From Acidovorax sp. A1169 (lineage in GTDB: Bacteria; Pseudomonadota; Gammaproteobacteria; Burkholderiales; Burkholderiaceae_C), in NCBI RefSeq assembly GCF_030704685.1, contig NZ_JAUZDX010000001.1, positions 558,001 to 622,000 on the forward strand: DNA of 64,000 nucleotides. The letters are read 5' to 3'. Both the position numbers and the translations under genes were made by a program. A model generated the notes under the pieces. The model saw only the letters and a list, made by a program, of their open reading frames with translations, made no database searches and was not told where the DNA came from. This document shows, one piece after another, positions 43,827 to 54,698 of this stretch (position 1 is the first letter of the stretch; each line of letters begins with the position of its first letter).

Positions 43827-44681
43827 ATGAAGCGATTTCCCCGCCTTTCCAAACTCGCCCGGCGCCTTGCGCTGTCGGGGGTGCTGCTGTCGAGCACTGC
43901 TGCGGTGCACCCTGCGCCCGTGGGAGCCGCGGGTTCGGCGCCCGGGTCCAAGACGACGCAGTCGTCGTCCGCCTCCCACTATGCGCGGTGGCAAGCCAGC
44001 ATGGATGCGTTTGCCTCGGCCGACAAGGCCCAGGCCCCTGCCGAGGATGGCGTGCTCTTCGTGGGCAGTTCCACCATCCGATTCTGGACGCAGCTGCCGC
44101 AGGATTTTCGCGACGTGCCGGTGGTCATCAACCGCGGCTTCGGCGGTTCCACCATGGCCGACTGCCAGTATTTCGTGAAGCAGCTGGTGCTGCAGTACCG
44201 CCCGCGCCAGGTGTTCGTCTACGCAGGGGACAACGACCTGGCCGAAGGCCGCTCGCCCCAGCAGGTGCTCGAGAGCTTCGAGGGCTTCGTGGCCGCCGTG
44301 CGCGCCGAACTGCCCGAGACGCGCATTGCCTATATTTCCATCAAACCGAGCCCCTTGCGCGCCGAGCTGATGCCCAAGGCCCGCGAGGCCAATGCCCTGC
44401 TTGCAGGCTATGTGCGCAGCTTGCCCAACAGCGATTACATCGATATCTTCACGCCCATGCTCGACCCGCAGGGCGCGCCCCGTGCCGAGCTCTTCGGACC
44501 GGACCGCCTTCACATGAGCGATGCCGGCTACCGGCTGTGGCGCTCGGTGATCGCGGACTATGTGGGCAGTGGCCAGCCCGCGCTGCAGGCTGCACGTGGC
44601 AAGGCGGGCCAAGAAACCGCTGCGGCTGCGGTGGTCGCCGTACCAGCCGCGGCGGCCACCCAGGTCAGCACCGGCCGCTGA
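43827..44681 (+). CDS. SGNH/GDSL family hydrolase, exported
   Basis: The 284-residue protein has an N-terminal export signal (LARRLALSGVLLSSTAAVHPAPVG) and an SGNH hydrolase core. Block I reads FVGSSTIRFW with the nucleophile Ser, Gly is in NRGFGGSTM, Asn in YAGDNDLAEG, and the Asp-x-x-His pair in DRLHMSDAGYRLW. The C terminus is an Ala/Val-rich low-complexity tail. It is likely a periplasmic esterase. It is convergent with the OpgC-type acyltransferase, 16 bases apart, so action on acylated surface glycans is an appealing but untested idea. Confidence 0.87.
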   Translation: MKRFPRLSKLARRLALSGVLLSSTAAVHPAPVGAAGSAPGSKTTQSSSASHYARWQASMDAFASADKAQAPAEDGVLFVGSSTIRFWTQLPQDFRDVPVVINRGFGGSTMADCQYFVKQLVLQYRPRQVFVYAGDNDLAEGRSPQQVLESFEGFVAAVRAELPETRIAYISIKPSPLRAELMPKAREANALLAGYVRSLPNSDYIDIFTPMLDPQGAPRAELFGPDRLHMSDAGYRLWRSVIADYVGSGQPALQAARGKAGQETAAAAVVAVPAAAATQVSTGR

Positions 44682-44697
44682 GCTCCCCGCAGCTGTC

Positions 44698-45957
44698 TTA
44701 ACCGGGCGCGACCTTGGCCTTCGGCGGGTCGCGCGGCTTGGGCTGCGCCCTCTGGCGGGCGGACGCAGGGGGGTACATGGGTGGGCGTTTCTGTCCGGGT
44801 GCCAGGACCGCCGGCGGGGTGGTGTCCTCCCCGGGTTTCTTTTCCAGCCACAAGGTGGCGCGTGCCACCGCATAGAGCACGGCGAAGGCTGCGGCCAGCA
44901 GGGCCAGGTCCATTCCCCAGGGACGGTCGTACTTCGCCCCCAGCCCCGCCAGCACCACGAGCACCAGTACCAGGTGCGCGCAGAACACCGGCAGCGAGGC
45001 CGATCCCAGCGTCTCCAGCCAACGCTGGCGTGGCATGCGGGCGGCCAGCCGAGGGCCGTAGTGGATGGCAAGAACCACCAGCGCAAACAGGTTGATCATG
45101 CGCATGGGCCCCAGCGCCCATTTGTCGAACCAGGGGTTGAACCCGGCGTACGGACCCTCGGGATGGAACGGTACTTGCCCGACCAGATGGCGCCAGCCCA
45201 TCAGGAAAATGGCCAGTGCCAGGGCCAGCAGCACTGACCAGCGCGGAAACGTGAACGCCGGCGCATTCGGGTCATTGCGCGTGGCGCCCATCCACAGCCC
45301 CAGCATCCACAGGAACTGCCAGCTCCACATCACGAACGCCCCCATCTCGTTGAAGGGCACGGGCAGCGGCACGATGGCGTTGATACCGTCGTACACCCAG
45401 TGCGACAGCCCGAACTGAGCCGCCAGCCAGACCAGCCCGCTCACCACCATCACTGGGCGCCAGCCCCAGACAAAGGCCAGCACCATCACCCAGGGGCTGG
45501 CCAGCATGAACAGCACGTACAGGGGCAGGATATCCAGGAGCGGCGGCTCATAAAGCAGCAGCAGCCCACCCACCAGTGCGGTGAACGGCTGCTTGATGTA
45601 GAAGTTCAGCAGGTCCACCACGGCAGGCTGCTCGATGCGGATGCCGATGAAGGCAATGACGGTGAACAGGAACAGCAGCAGCGCCGCATGGCAGGCGTAG
45701 ATCTTGAGGGCCCGGCGCCAGAAGGCGTGGTGCATCTCGGCCACGCTCTTGCGCCAGGCCACCCGGCCGTAAACCATGCCGGCCATGTAGGCCGACAGCA
45801 GCACGAAGCCCTCCGCCGCCGAAACGAAGCCGAAGGGCTGGCCCAGCGGCGAGGTAAACCGCGTGGGCAAGTGCGTCACCGTCATCAGCAGCAGCATCAG
45901 CCCCCGGGCTGCATCGATTTCCCAACTGCGTGGGGACGGGGCGGGCGCGGGGGGCAT
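44698..45957 (-). CDS. OpgC-domain membrane acyltransferase
   Basis: The 419-residue inner-membrane protein has about ten helices, starting WEIDAARGLMLLLMTVTHLPTRF, with the conserved early His of this acyltransferase fold. FGFVSAAEGFVLLSAYMAGMVYGR and the C-terminal FCAHLVLVLVVLAGLG are typical of OpgC proteins, which add succinyl groups to osmoregulated periplasmic glucans. A basic Pro-rich tail follows. The glucan synthase gene at the left end of the window could make its acceptor. It starts 12 bases after the katE stop, so the two may be co-transcribed. Confidence 0.85.
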   Translation of the reverse strand: MPPAPAPSPRSWEIDAARGLMLLLMTVTHLPTRFTSPLGQPFGFVSAAEGFVLLSAYMAGMVYGRVAWRKSVAEMHHAFWRRALKIYACHAALLLFLFTVIAFIGIRIEQPAVVDLLNFYIKQPFTALVGGLLLLYEPPLLDILPLYVLFMLASPWVMVLAFVWGWRPVMVVSGLVWLAAQFGLSHWVYDGINAIVPLPVPFNEMGAFVMWSWQFLWMLGLWMGATRNDPNAPAFTFPRWSVLLALALAIFLMGWRHLVGQVPFHPEGPYAGFNPWFDKWALGPMRMINLFALVVLAIHYGPRLAARMPRQRWLETLGSASLPVFCAHLVLVLVVLAGLGAKYDRPWGMDLALLAAAFAVLYAVARATLWLEKKPGEDTTPPAVLAPGQKRPPMYPPASARQRAQPKPRDPPKAKVAPG

Positions 45958-45969
45958 GGCGGTTGTTGC

Positions 45970-48093
45970 TCAGGCGAGGGTGCGTACTTTCGGCTCTCTG
46001 TCCCACTGCCGTGTCTGCGCGGCGGCGATGAAGGCCTTGCTGTCCTTGGGGTCCACCACGCCGGCATCGGGCTCTATGCCGGCGGCCTGCACGATGGCCT
46101 GCGATCCTGGGCAGGCGCCGATGGCCTTGAGGTGGCCGAAGGCATCGCGAAACCAGTCCACGGCTGCAGCCTCGCGAGAAAGCTTGTTGCCCATCTCGGT
46201 CGAGAGGATGGAGGCCACTGCATCGAACACGGTGGACGGCGTGCCGGCCAGTTGTCCATCGGCGGGCAGGCGGCTGCCATCGTCCATCTTGGCACCGCCC
46301 ACCTTGGGTGCGACGATCTTCACCGTGGCACCGGCCTTCTCCACGGCCTTCTTGAAGGCGGCCACCGATTTGGCGTTGGATCCATCGTCCACCAGCAGGC
46401 CCACGCAGCGGCCTTCCAGCGTAGGCTTCATGCGGTCGATGATGCGCAGCGCGGGCGACAGCGGCAGGTCCTGTGGCTGCACCGCAGTGGCGGGAGCCGG
46501 CGGCAGGGCGTCCATGCCCAGGCCGTCGGCCACGCGCTGGGCGAGGGCTGCGTCCACATGCTGCAGGTGGCCCACCACCGCTTCGCGCACATGCACCGTG
46601 GCCACCTTGGAGAGCTCGAACACGATGGCCGAGGCCATGTGCGCCTGCTCCACCTCGCTCTGGCTGCGAAAGAACATGCGCGCCTGGCTGTAGTGGTCGG
46701 CAAAGCTCTCGGCACGCACCCGGCCCTTGGCACCGTCGTCGGCGGGGCGTTCAGCAAAGTGTTTGAAGCCCTGGGCCAGCGAGGCGCGCGGCGTATCGCC
46801 CTGCAGGCTGCTGGGCTCGTAGTTCACGCGGCCCTTGGGCACCTGCATCTGCATGTGGCCATCGCGCTGCATGTTGTGGAACGGGCACTTGGGCGCGTTG
46901 ACCGGGATCTGCGCGAAATTCGGGCCGCCCAGGCGCGACAGCTGCGTGTCCAGGTACGAGAACAGCCGGCCCTGCAGCAGCGGGTCGTTGGAGAAATCCA
47001 CGCCCGGTGGCACGTTGGCGGGGCAGTAGGCCACCTGCTCGGTCTCGGCAAAGAAGTTGTCGGGCCAGCGGTTGAGCACCATGCGGCCGATGGTCTTGAG
47101 GGGCACCAGTTCTTCGGGGATCAGCTTGGTCGCGTCCAGGTGGTCGAACGGGAACTTCGCCGCGTCTTCCTCGGTGAACAGCTGCACGGCAAAGTCCCAC
47201 TCGGGGTAGTTGCCGGCTTCGATGGCTTCGAACAGGTCGCGGCGGTGGTAATCGTTGTCTGCCGCTTGCAGCTTCACAGCCTCGTCCCACACGGTGGACT
47301 GGATGCCGAGCTTGGGTCGCCAGTGGAACTTCACGAAGGTGCTTTTGCCCTCGGCGTTGACCAGGCGGAAGGAATGCACGCCAAAGCCCTCGATCATGCG
47401 CAGGCTGCGCGGGATGGTGCGGTCGCTCATGGCCCACATCACCATGTGCAATGTTTCGGGCATCAGCGAGACGAAGTCCCAGAAGGTGTCGTGCGCGCTG
47501 CCCGCCTGCGGGTAGCCGCGGTCAGGCTCCATCTTCACGGCGTGCACCAGGTCGGGGAACTTCATCGCGTCCTGGATGAAGAACACCGGGATGTTGTTGC
47601 CCACGATGTCCCAGTTGCCCTCCTGCGTGTACAGCTTGACGGCAAAGCCGCGCACGTCGCGCGGCGTGTCCACCGATCCGGCGCCGCCGGCCACGGTGGA
47701 AAAGCGCGTGAACACGGGCGTCTGCACGCCCACTTCGGTCAGCACGCGGGCCGTGGTGAACTCGGCCAGCGACTCGGTCAGCTCGAAGTAGCCATGCGCC
47801 GCCGTGCCGCGCGCATGCACGATGCGCTCGGGAATGCGCTCGTGGTCGAAGTGCGTGATCTTCTCGCGCAGGATGAAGTCTTCGAGCAGCGTGGGGCCGC
47901 GTGGCGTGTCGCGCAGCGAGTTCTGGTTGTCGGCGATCGGAATGCCCTGCTGGGTTGTCATCACCGGGTGATCGCCGCCGGCTTGCTGTTGCAATTCGTC
48001 ACCATTGCCGCGCTGGGTGTCGGGGGCATGGGTGGTGGTAGGGGTCGAACGTGGCTTATCCGCAGTGTTGCGGATGGCTGGGGACTTGGCCAT
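45970..48093 (-). CDS. katE: Large-subunit catalase HPII
   Basis: The enzyme breaks hydrogen peroxide into water and oxygen. The 707-residue protein has the core catalase fold with catalytic His93 in [17 protein letters not shown], an Asn in [13 protein letters not shown], and the haem Tyr in [19 protein letters not shown]-terminal DJ-1/flavodoxin-like domain (about 550-707: [23 protein letters not shown]) marks it as the large HPII class. The N-terminal 50 residues are hydrophilic and disordered, as in E. coli KatE. ATG 48093 follows CTGGAGC; longer upstream frames are not supported. Confidence 0.95.
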   Translation of the reverse strand: MAKSPAIRNTADKPRSTPTTTHAPDTQRGNGDELQQQAGGDHPVMTTQQGIPIADNQNSLRDTPRGPTLLEDFILREKITHFDHERIPERIVHARGTAAHGYFELTESLAEFTTARVLTEVGVQTPVFTRFSTVAGGAGSVDTPRDVRGFAVKLYTQEGNWDIVGNNIPVFFIQDAMKFPDLVHAVKMEPDRGYPQAGSAHDTFWDFVSLMPETLHMVMWAMSDRTIPRSLRMIEGFGVHSFRLVNAEGKSTFVKFHWRPKLGIQSTVWDEAVKLQAADNDYHRRDLFEAIEAGNYPEWDFAVQLFTEEDAAKFPFDHLDATKLIPEELVPLKTIGRMVLNRWPDNFFAETEQVAYCPANVPPGVDFSNDPLLQGRLFSYLDTQLSRLGGPNFAQIPVNAPKCPFHNMQRDGHMQMQVPKGRVNYEPSSLQGDTPRASLAQGFKHFAERPADDGAKGRVRAESFADHYSQARMFFRSQSEVEQAHMASAIVFELSKVATVHVREAVVGHLQHVDAALAQRVADGLGMDALPPAPATAVQPQDLPLSPALRIIDRMKPTLEGRCVGLLVDDGSNAKSVAAFKKAVEKAGATVKIVAPKVGGAKMDDGSRLPADGQLAGTPSTVFDAVASILSTEMGNKLSREAAAVDWFRDAFGHLKAIGACPGSQAIVQAAGIEPDAGVVDPKDSKAFIAAAQTRQWDREPKVRTLA

Positions 48094-48304
48094 GGATGCT
48101 CCAGAAATGGGGGTTGGGATCAAAAGGCATCTTTCCCGAGGGGCCCGCAGGTGGAGGTAGGACCACGAGCCGTCCTCCTGTCGGCAGTGCAAAAAGTGGC
48201 GGTTGCGTGAAGTGGCGCACGCTCTGGATACGTAAGTGCTTGCAACGCAGGGCTGCATGCCATGCGGTTTTGTTACGCTTGCCAGTTCCTTTGGAGGGGA
48301 TCGC

Positions 48305-51300
48305 GTGAAAGCCAAGAACTGGATGTTTGCCGCCGGCCTGCTGCTGGCTACCGTGGCTGCAATGGGGTCGGCCCATGCCCTGCAGATCACGAGCCTGTCC
48401 CCCCAGGGTGAAGTCGCCCGTGTGCGCCAGATGGTGGCCAAGTTCGACGCGGCCGCCGTGAATTTCGGCGACCCCAAGGCCCCGGCCCCGCTGACCCTCA
48501 GCTGCAGCGACGCCGCCGCCACCAAGGGCAACGGCCGCTGGACAGGTGAGAAGGAGTGGGTTTTCGACTTCGAGAACGACCTGCCCCCCGGCGTGCGCTG
48601 CACCGCTGCGGTCAAGGCGGGCTTCAAGTCGGCTTCCGGCACGGCGCTGACCGGGCCCACCAGCTTCCAGTTCAACACCGGTGGGCCGTTCGTGCAGAAC
48701 ATGCGCCCCGGCACCTACCAGGAGCTCGATGAAGAGCAGGCCTTCGTGTTGCAGCTCAATGGCCCGGCCACCCTCGAAAGCATCAGGGCCAACACCTGGT
48801 GCTCGCTCGAAGGGGTGGGCGAGAAGGTGCCCGTGCGCCTCATCGAAGGCAGCCAGCGCGACGAGATTCTCAAGTCCCTGGGCCTGGACAAGCGTGCCGC
48901 GCAGCAGCCGCTGCAGTATGTGAGCCTGGCCTGCAACCGTCGCCTCACCTCGGGCTCTCGCGTGCAGTTCGTCTTTGGCAAGGGCGTGGCCACGCCGAGC
49001 GGCGTTGCCAATGCGGTGGAAAAGCGCTTCGACTACAAGGTGCGCGAGCCCTTCTCGGCCGAATTCAACTGCGAGCGCGAGAACGCGCAGGCCGCGTGCC
49101 TGCCGATCCGCCCGTTGTCCCTGACGTTCAACGCCCCGCTGCCACGCAAGCTGGCGGCCGCGATCCGCCTGAAATCGGCCAAGGAGACCATCAAGCCCCA
49201 ACTGGAAGGCGGCGCCGACGAGGACAAGAACCCCGATGCCCTGGTCAACAGCGTGCAGTTCGCCGCCCCGCTGGCCGAGAACACCGGCTTCACCATCGAG
49301 TTGCCCAAGGACCTCAAGGATGCCTCGGGCCGCACGCTGCGCAATGCCGACAGCTTCCCGCTCAAGGTGGCCACGGGCGGCATGCCGCCGCTGGCCAAGT
49401 TCGCGGCCGCGCCCTTCGGCATCGTCGAGCGCTTTGCCGAAGGCCCCGAGGGCCCGGCATTGCTGCCAGTCACCTTGCGCAATGTCGAAGCAGCCCTCAA
49501 GGTGCAGGGCCTGCAGGCGGGCAGCGGCACGCCTGCGGCCCCTGCCGGCAAGGTCAGCACCCTGCGGCCCACCAGCGACTCGGACATCATTGCCTGGTTC
49601 CGCAAGGTCAAGCGCTACGACAACTACCATGTCGACCGCAAGGAAGCGCGCCGCGACACCAAGGGCCCGTTGCCCAAGGTGATCGACAACGAGCGCGACT
49701 ACGTGCAGTCGCGCATGGTCTCGCTGCTCGGCGGCCAGGGCGGTGTGAAGACGCTGGACCTGCCCAAGCCCGCGAGCAACGACCCGCGCCCCTTCGAAGT
49801 GGTGGGCATTCCGCTCACGCCCGGCTTCCATGTGGTGGAGATCGCCTCGCAAAAGCTCGGCACCTCGCTGCTGGACGAGCGCCATGGCGACGCCCGCACG
49901 ATGTACGTGCGCACCTCGGCACTGGTGACCAACCTGGGCGTGCACTTCAAGCTCGGCCGCGAGAACGCGCTGGCCTGGGTGACCAGCCTGGACAAGGGCC
50001 AGCCCGTGGCGGGCGCCACGGTGCGCGTGTCCGACTGCACCGGCCGTGAGCTGGCCACCGGCACCACCAACGCCCAGGGCGTGGCCAGCATCGAAGGCCT
50101 GTCCTCAGAGCCGGAAATGTGCGGCGAGGAGGGCGAGCGCGCCTATTTCGTCAGCGCGCGCAGCAAGGGCGCCGACAACGTCGAGGACATGGCCTTCACC
50201 TGGACCGACTGGCAGCGCGGCATCGAGCCCTGGCGCTTCAACGTGCCCACCAGCAGCGAAGCCAACCCCAACGAGCGCGCCCATACCATCTTCGACCGCA
50301 CGCTGTTGCGCGCCGGCGAGACGGTGTCGATGAAGCACCTGCTGCGCAGCGAAACGCGCAAGGGCTTTGCCGTGTCCGATAGCCGGCCCGAGACGCTGGT
50401 GATCACCCATGTGGGCAGCGGCCAGCAGTACACGCAAGCACTGGTCTGGCGCAGCACGGCCACGGGCGGCCTGAGCGCGCAGAACACCTTTGCTGTGCCA
50501 CCGGCCGCCAAGCTCGGCGTGTACTCGGTGGAGTTGCGCTCCGACGCCGGCAATGAACGCAGCCTTTCCACCGGCCAGTTCCGGGTGGAGGAATTCCGCC
50601 TGCCGGTGCTGGAAGGCCGCATTGCCCCCGCCGACAAGAAGGCCCTGGTGCGCGTGCGCTCCGTGCCCACCGAGGTGCAGATCAACTACGTGGCCGGCGG
50701 CGGTGCAGCCAACCTGCCGGTGCGAGTGTCGGCCATGGTGCGCGGCAAGTCCCTGCAGTACAACGACTACGACGCCTTCAGCTTCAACCCGCCGCGCAAA
50801 CGCGGCCAGTCGAGCAACGGCAACAGCGACGATGAAGAGGCCGCTGCCAGCCAGGACAGCCGCGTGATCGCCGACAAGCTGCCCGTGACGCTGGACCGCA
50901 ACGGCGCCGGCAAGGTCACCATCGACAACGTGCCCCAGGGGCGCCAGCCGCAGGACCTGGTGATGGAGGCCACCTACGCCGACCCCAATGGCGAGGTGCA
51001 GACGCTGCGCAGCACGCAGACCGTGTGGCCTGCAGGCGTGGTGGCCGGCATCAAGACCGAAGGCTGGGTCTCTGCCCAGCAGAAGATCCGCTTCCAGGCA
51101 CTGGCGCTGCAGCACAACGGGTCGGCCGCGGCCGACGTGCCCCTGCAGGTCAAGGCCATGGCGCGCATCACCACCACCACGCGCAAGCGCATGGTGGGCG
51201 GCTTCTACAGCTATGACAACCAGACCGAGACCAAGGACCTGGGCACGGTCTGCAGCGGCAAGAGCGACAGCCGCGGCCTGCTGCTGTGCGAATCCAAGCT

Positions 51301-54292
51301 CGACGAGGCTGGCGAGGTGGAGCTGGTGGCAATTGCCAGCGACCGCGACGGCAATACCAGCGAGGCCGCGTCCTCGGTCTGGGTCACGCGCCAGGGCGAA
51401 CTGTGGTTCGGCGGTGAAGACCACGACCGCATCGACCTGCTGCCCGAGAAGAAAAGCTACCAGCCGGGTGACACCGCCAAGTTCCAGGTGCGCATGCCGT
51501 TTCGCTTTGCCACGGCCCTGGTGGCCGTGGAGCGCGAAGGCATCATCGACACCCGCGTGGTGCAGCTCAACGGGCAGGACCCGACCATCGAATTGAAGAT
51601 CGAAGAGGGCTGGGGCCCGAATGTCTACGTGAGCGTGCTGGCACTGCGCGGGCGCCTGCGCGACGTGCCCTGGTACAGCTTCTTCACCTGGGGCTTCAAG
51701 TCGCCACGCGAGTGGTGGAACTCGTTCTGGTACGAGGGCAAGGAATACCAGGCCCCCACGGCCATGGTCGACCTGTCCAAGCCCGCCTTCCGCCTGGGCC
51801 TGGCCGAGATCCGCGTGGGCACCAAGGCCCACCAGATCGACGTGAAGGTCGTGGCCGACAAGGAGAGCTACCCTGTGCGCGGCAAGGCGCAGGTCACCAT
51901 CACCGCCACCTTGCCCAATGGCAAGCCTGCGGCCAACGCCGAGGTGGCCCTGGCCGCCGTGGACCAGGCGCTGCTGGAGCTGATGCCCAACAGCAGCTGG
52001 AACGTGCTCGAAGCCATGCTGCAGCGGCGCAGCTGGGGTGTGCAGACCTCCACCGCGCAGATGGAGATCATCGGCCGGCGCCACTACGGCAAGAAGGCCG
52101 TGCCCGCCGGCGGCGGCGGCGGCCGTGCGCAGACGCGCGAGCTGCTCGAGACCCTGCTGCTGTGGGAGCCCGCGCTCAAGCTCGACGCCAATGGCCAGGC
52201 CAAGGTGACGGTGCCCCTGAACGACGCGCTCACCACCTTCAAGATCGTCGCCGTGGCCGACGCCTCGGTGGGCCTGTTCGGCACCGGCAGCACCAGCATC
52301 CGCGCCACGCAGGACCTGCAGATCATCAGCGGCCTGCCGCCGCTGGTGCGCGAGGACGACCAGTTCCGCGCCCAGCTCACGCTGCGCAACACCACCAAGG
52401 CGGCGATGAAGGTCGAGGTCTCGCCCCGGGCCACGCTGCTGGACCTGAAGCCCCAGACCATCGACATCCCCGCTGGCGAGTCGCGCGAGGTGGCCTGGAA
52501 CGTGACGGCGCCGGCGCAGCTGGCGCAGACACGCTTCGAGGCCATCCTCTGGGAGATCGATGCCAAGGACACGGTGAGTGGCGCGCGCGATGCGCTCAAG
52601 GCGCGCCAGCGCATCATCCCGGCCATACCGCTCACGGTGCAGCAGGCCACGCTGGTGCAGGTGGACGGCAGCTTCAGCCTCGACGTGAACCCGCCGGCCG
52701 ACGCGCTGCCCGGCCGCGGCGGCCTGAAGATGTCGCTGCAGCCCAAGCTGGCCGAAGGCCTGCCCGGCGTGCGCGACTGGTGGGCCAACTACCCCTTCAT
52801 CTGCCTGGAGCAAAAGACCAGCAAGGCCGTGGGCATGCGCGACGGCAAGCTTTGGCAGACCGTGGTGGCCCAGCTGCCGACCTACCTGGACAGCGATGGC
52901 CTGGCCAACTACTTCCCGCCGCGCGACGGCGACACCAACCGCGGCAGCGACACCCTCACGGCCTACCTGCTGGCGGCCACGCACGAGGCCAGCAGCATCG
53001 ACCCGGCCTTCGCGCTGCCCGACGAGGCGCGCGCGCCCATGGAGCGCGGCCTGATCGCCTTCATCGAAGGCCGCATCCAGCGCGAGTTCTGGAGCCCGCG
53101 CAAGGACCTGGACATGCGCAAGCTGGCCGCCATCGAGGCCCTGTCGCGCTATGGCAAGGCCCAGGGCCGCATGGTCAGCAGCATCACCGTGGCGCCCAAC
53201 CAGTGGCCCACGCACTCGGTGATCGACTGGGTCAACGTTCTGCGCCGCGTGGCCGACGTGCCCGAGCGCGACAAGCGCCTGGCCGAGGCCATGCAGGTGC
53301 TGCGCAGCCGGCTGTCCTTCCAGGGCACCAAGCTGATCTTCAGCACCGAGCAGGACGACTACTGGTGGTGGCTGATGCAGAACGGCGACGTGAATACCGC
53401 CCGCCTGATGCTGGCCGTGATGGACGACCCGGCCTGGAAGGACGACATGGGCCGCCTGGCCAACGGCTTCATCAGCCGCCAGCAGGGCGGTGCCTGGCAC
53501 ACCACCACGGCCAACCTCTGGGGCGGCCTTGCGCTGGAGAAGTTCTCGGCCAAATTCGAGGCTACGCCGGTCGCGGGCAGCACCAAGGCCAGCCTGGGTG
53601 CCAACAGCGCCAGTGTGGATTGGAGCAAGGTCGAGCGCATCAAGACCGCTGACGCCAGCGGCGCGGCGCATCAGACCACCTGGTTCGGTGCACCGGCGGC
53701 ACCCGGCAACCTGCGCAACAACGGCATGTTCCTGCCCTGGGCGGCCGCGGGCGGCAAGGAGAATCTCTCCGTGGCCCACCAGGGCACGGGCAAGCCCTGG
53801 CTCACGCTGCAATCGGTGGCGGCCATTCAATTGAAGGCCCCATTTGCCGCCGGCTACGCCATCAAGAAGACCATCACCCCGGTGGAGCAGGCCAACAAGT
53901 CGCTGCCCGCCGGCCAGTACACGCGCGGCGACGTGCTGCGCGTGACGCTGGAGGTCAACGCCAGCGCCGACATGACCTGGGTCGCCATCACCGACCCGGT
54001 GCCCGGCGGCGCCACCATCCTGGGCAGCGGCCTGGGCCGCGACTCCGAGATCGCCACGCAGGGCGAAAAGCGCAGCGGCAGCGGCTGGCCGGCGTTCGAG
54101 GAGCGCAGCTTCGAGTCCTTCCGCAGCTACTACCAGTACCTGCCCAAGGGCACGGTGAAGATGGAGTACACGGTGCGCCTGAACAATGTGGGCGACTTCG
54201 CGCTGCCCCCGAGCCGCGTGGAGGCCATGTACGCGCCCGAGATGTTCGGCGAGTTCCCCAACGCCCGCGTGAAGGTGGAGGCAGCCAAGTGA
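48305..54292 (+). CDS. Bacterial alpha-2-macroglobulin (YfhM-type protease trap)
   Basis: These periplasmic proteins trap proteases covalently to protect the envelope. The 1995-residue protein has a signal peptide ending SAHA, repeated macroglobulin beta domains, the bait/ANA region, the family block [20 protein letters not shown], and the thioester motif CLEQ with Cys at residue 1500. A thioester helical domain with [14 protein letters not shown] and a receptor-binding-like domain ending in [19 protein letters not shown] follow. No lipobox Cys follows the signal peptide, unlike E. coli YfhM. GTG 48305 is chosen from GGAGGGGATCGC upstream. The nearby PBP1C gene is the classical partner. Confidence 0.94.
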   Translation: MKAKNWMFAAGLLLATVAAMGSAHALQITSLSPQGEVARVRQMVAKFDAAAVNFGDPKAPAPLTLSCSDAAATKGNGRWTGEKEWVFDFENDLPPGVRCTAAVKAGFKSASGTALTGPTSFQFNTGGPFVQNMRPGTYQELDEEQAFVLQLNGPATLESIRANTWCSLEGVGEKVPVRLIEGSQRDEILKSLGLDKRAAQQPLQYVSLACNRRLTSGSRVQFVFGKGVATPSGVANAVEKRFDYKVREPFSAEFNCERENAQAACLPIRPLSLTFNAPLPRKLAAAIRLKSAKETIKPQLEGGADEDKNPDALVNSVQFAAPLAENTGFTIELPKDLKDASGRTLRNADSFPLKVATGGMPPLAKFAAAPFGIVERFAEGPEGPALLPVTLRNVEAALKVQGLQAGSGTPAAPAGKVSTLRPTSDSDIIAWFRKVKRYDNYHVDRKEARRDTKGPLPKVIDNERDYVQSRMVSLLGGQGGVKTLDLPKPASNDPRPFEVVGIPLTPGFHVVEIASQKLGTSLLDERHGDARTMYVRTSALVTNLGVHFKLGRENALAWVTSLDKGQPVAGATVRVSDCTGRELATGTTNAQGVASIEGLSSEPEMCGEEGERAYFVSARSKGADNVEDMAFTWTDWQRGIEPWRFNVPTSSEANPNERAHTIFDRTLLRAGETVSMKHLLRSETRKGFAVSDSRPETLVITHVGSGQQYTQALVWRSTATGGLSAQNTFAVPPAAKLGVYSVELRSDAGNERSLSTGQFRVEEFRLPVLEGRIAPADKKALVRVRSVPTEVQINYVAGGGAANLPVRVSAMVRGKSLQYNDYDAFSFNPPRKRGQSSNGNSDDEEAAASQDSRVIADKLPVTLDRNGAGKVTIDNVPQGRQPQDLVMEATYADPNGEVQTLRSTQTVWPAGVVAGIKTEGWVSAQQKIRFQALALQHNGSAAADVPLQVKAMARITTTTRKRMVGGFYSYDNQTETKDLGTVCSGKSDSRGLLLCESKLDEAGEVELVAIASDRDGNTSEAASSVWVTRQGELWFGGEDHDRIDLLPEKKSYQPGDTAKFQVRMPFRFATALVAVEREGIIDTRVVQLNGQDPTIELKIEEGWGPNVYVSVLALRGRLRDVPWYSFFTWGFKSPREWWNSFWYEGKEYQAPTAMVDLSKPAFRLGLAEIRVGTKAHQIDVKVVADKESYPVRGKAQVTITATLPNGKPAANAEVALAAVDQALLELMPNSSWNVLEAMLQRRSWGVQTSTAQMEIIGRRHYGKKAVPAGGGGGRAQTRELLETLLLWEPALKLDANGQAKVTVPLNDALTTFKIVAVADASVGLFGTGSTSIRATQDLQIISGLPPLVREDDQFRAQLTLRNTTKAAMKVEVSPRATLLDLKPQTIDIPAGESREVAWNVTAPAQLAQTRFEAILWEIDAKDTVSGARDALKARQRIIPAIPLTVQQATLVQVDGSFSLDVNPPADALPGRGGLKMSLQPKLAEGLPGVRDWWANYPFICLEQKTSKAVGMRDGKLWQTVVAQLPTYLDSDGLANYFPPRDGDTNRGSDTLTAYLLAATHEASSIDPAFALPDEARAPMERGLIAFIEGRIQREFWSPRKDLDMRKLAAIEALSRYGKAQGRMVSSITVAPNQWPTHSVIDWVNVLRRVADVPERDKRLAEAMQVLRSRLSFQGTKLIFSTEQDDYWWWLMQNGDVNTARLMLAVMDDPAWKDDMGRLANGFISRQQGGAWHTTTANLWGGLALEKFSAKFEATPVAGSTKASLGANSASVDWSKVERIKTADASGAAHQTTWFGAPAAPGNLRNNGMFLPWAAAGGKENLSVAHQGTGKPWLTLQSVAAIQLKAPFAAGYAIKKTITPVEQANKSLPAGQYTRGDVLRVTLEVNASADMTWVAITDPVPGGATILGSGLGRDSEIATQGEKRSGSGWPAFEERSFESFRSYYQYLPKGTVKMEYTVRLNNVGDFALPPSRVEAMYAPEMFGEFPNARVKVEAAK

Positions 54293-54329
54293 CACTTCGT
54301 ACCGCAGCGCTACCACGCAGGCCCGGGCC

Positions 54330-54698
54330 ATGAACGCCAGCGTCTTCGTGGAGCTGCGGTTCTGGGTGCTGGTGGCCTTCTCGCTGGTTCTGCCTGCGGG
54401 CATCTATGCAGCGCTGCTGCGCACCCGCGCCATCTCGCGCCTGGCGGTGCTGGGCTTTGGCATTGCACTGGTGCTGATCGCCGGGGTCGACGTCTACCTG
54501 CTGCAAAGCCTTGCGGCTTTGGCGCGGCATACGCCTTCACTGGCCGACGATGCGGTGTTTCTCTCCGAACTCTCGATTGCCCTGTATGTGCTCCCCGTGG
54601 TGTTTGGGGGGATCGGCGTGAACCTCATCTCGCACGTGCTGCTGCACCACCTGACCGAGGCGGAAAAGCGTTTTGAGCGGGAGCATCCCGGTGCGTGA
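54330..54698 (+). CDS. Small integral membrane protein between macroglobulin and PBP1C genes
   Basis: The 122-residue protein has three hydrophobic segments (FWVLVAFSLVLPAGIYAALL, LAVLGFGIALVLIAGVDVYLL and IALYVLPVVFGGIGVNLISHVLL) and ends in a charged tail TEAEKRFEREHPGA. No known family was recognised. It is 37 bases after the macroglobulin stop and its stop overlaps the PBP1C start by eight bases, so the three genes form one unit. A helper in coupling peptidoglycan repair to the protease trap is conceivable, by position only. Confidence 0.8.
   Translation: MNASVFVELRFWVLVAFSLVLPAGIYAALLRTRAISRLAVLGFGIALVLIAGVDVYLLQSLAALARHTPSLADDAVFLSELSIALYVLPVVFGGIGVNLISHVLLHHLTEAEKRFEREHPGA

Noticed and set aside
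45400-48210. 936-residue plus-strand frame opposite katE and the acyltransferase
   Set aside because: It crosses two well-supported genes on the other strand and has no recognisable domain.
50105-54403. 1432-residue minus-strand frame opposite the macroglobulin gene
   Set aside because: Antisense shadow: composition is Leu/Gly/His/Ala/Gln-rich and the plus strand holds the thioester motif and family blocks.
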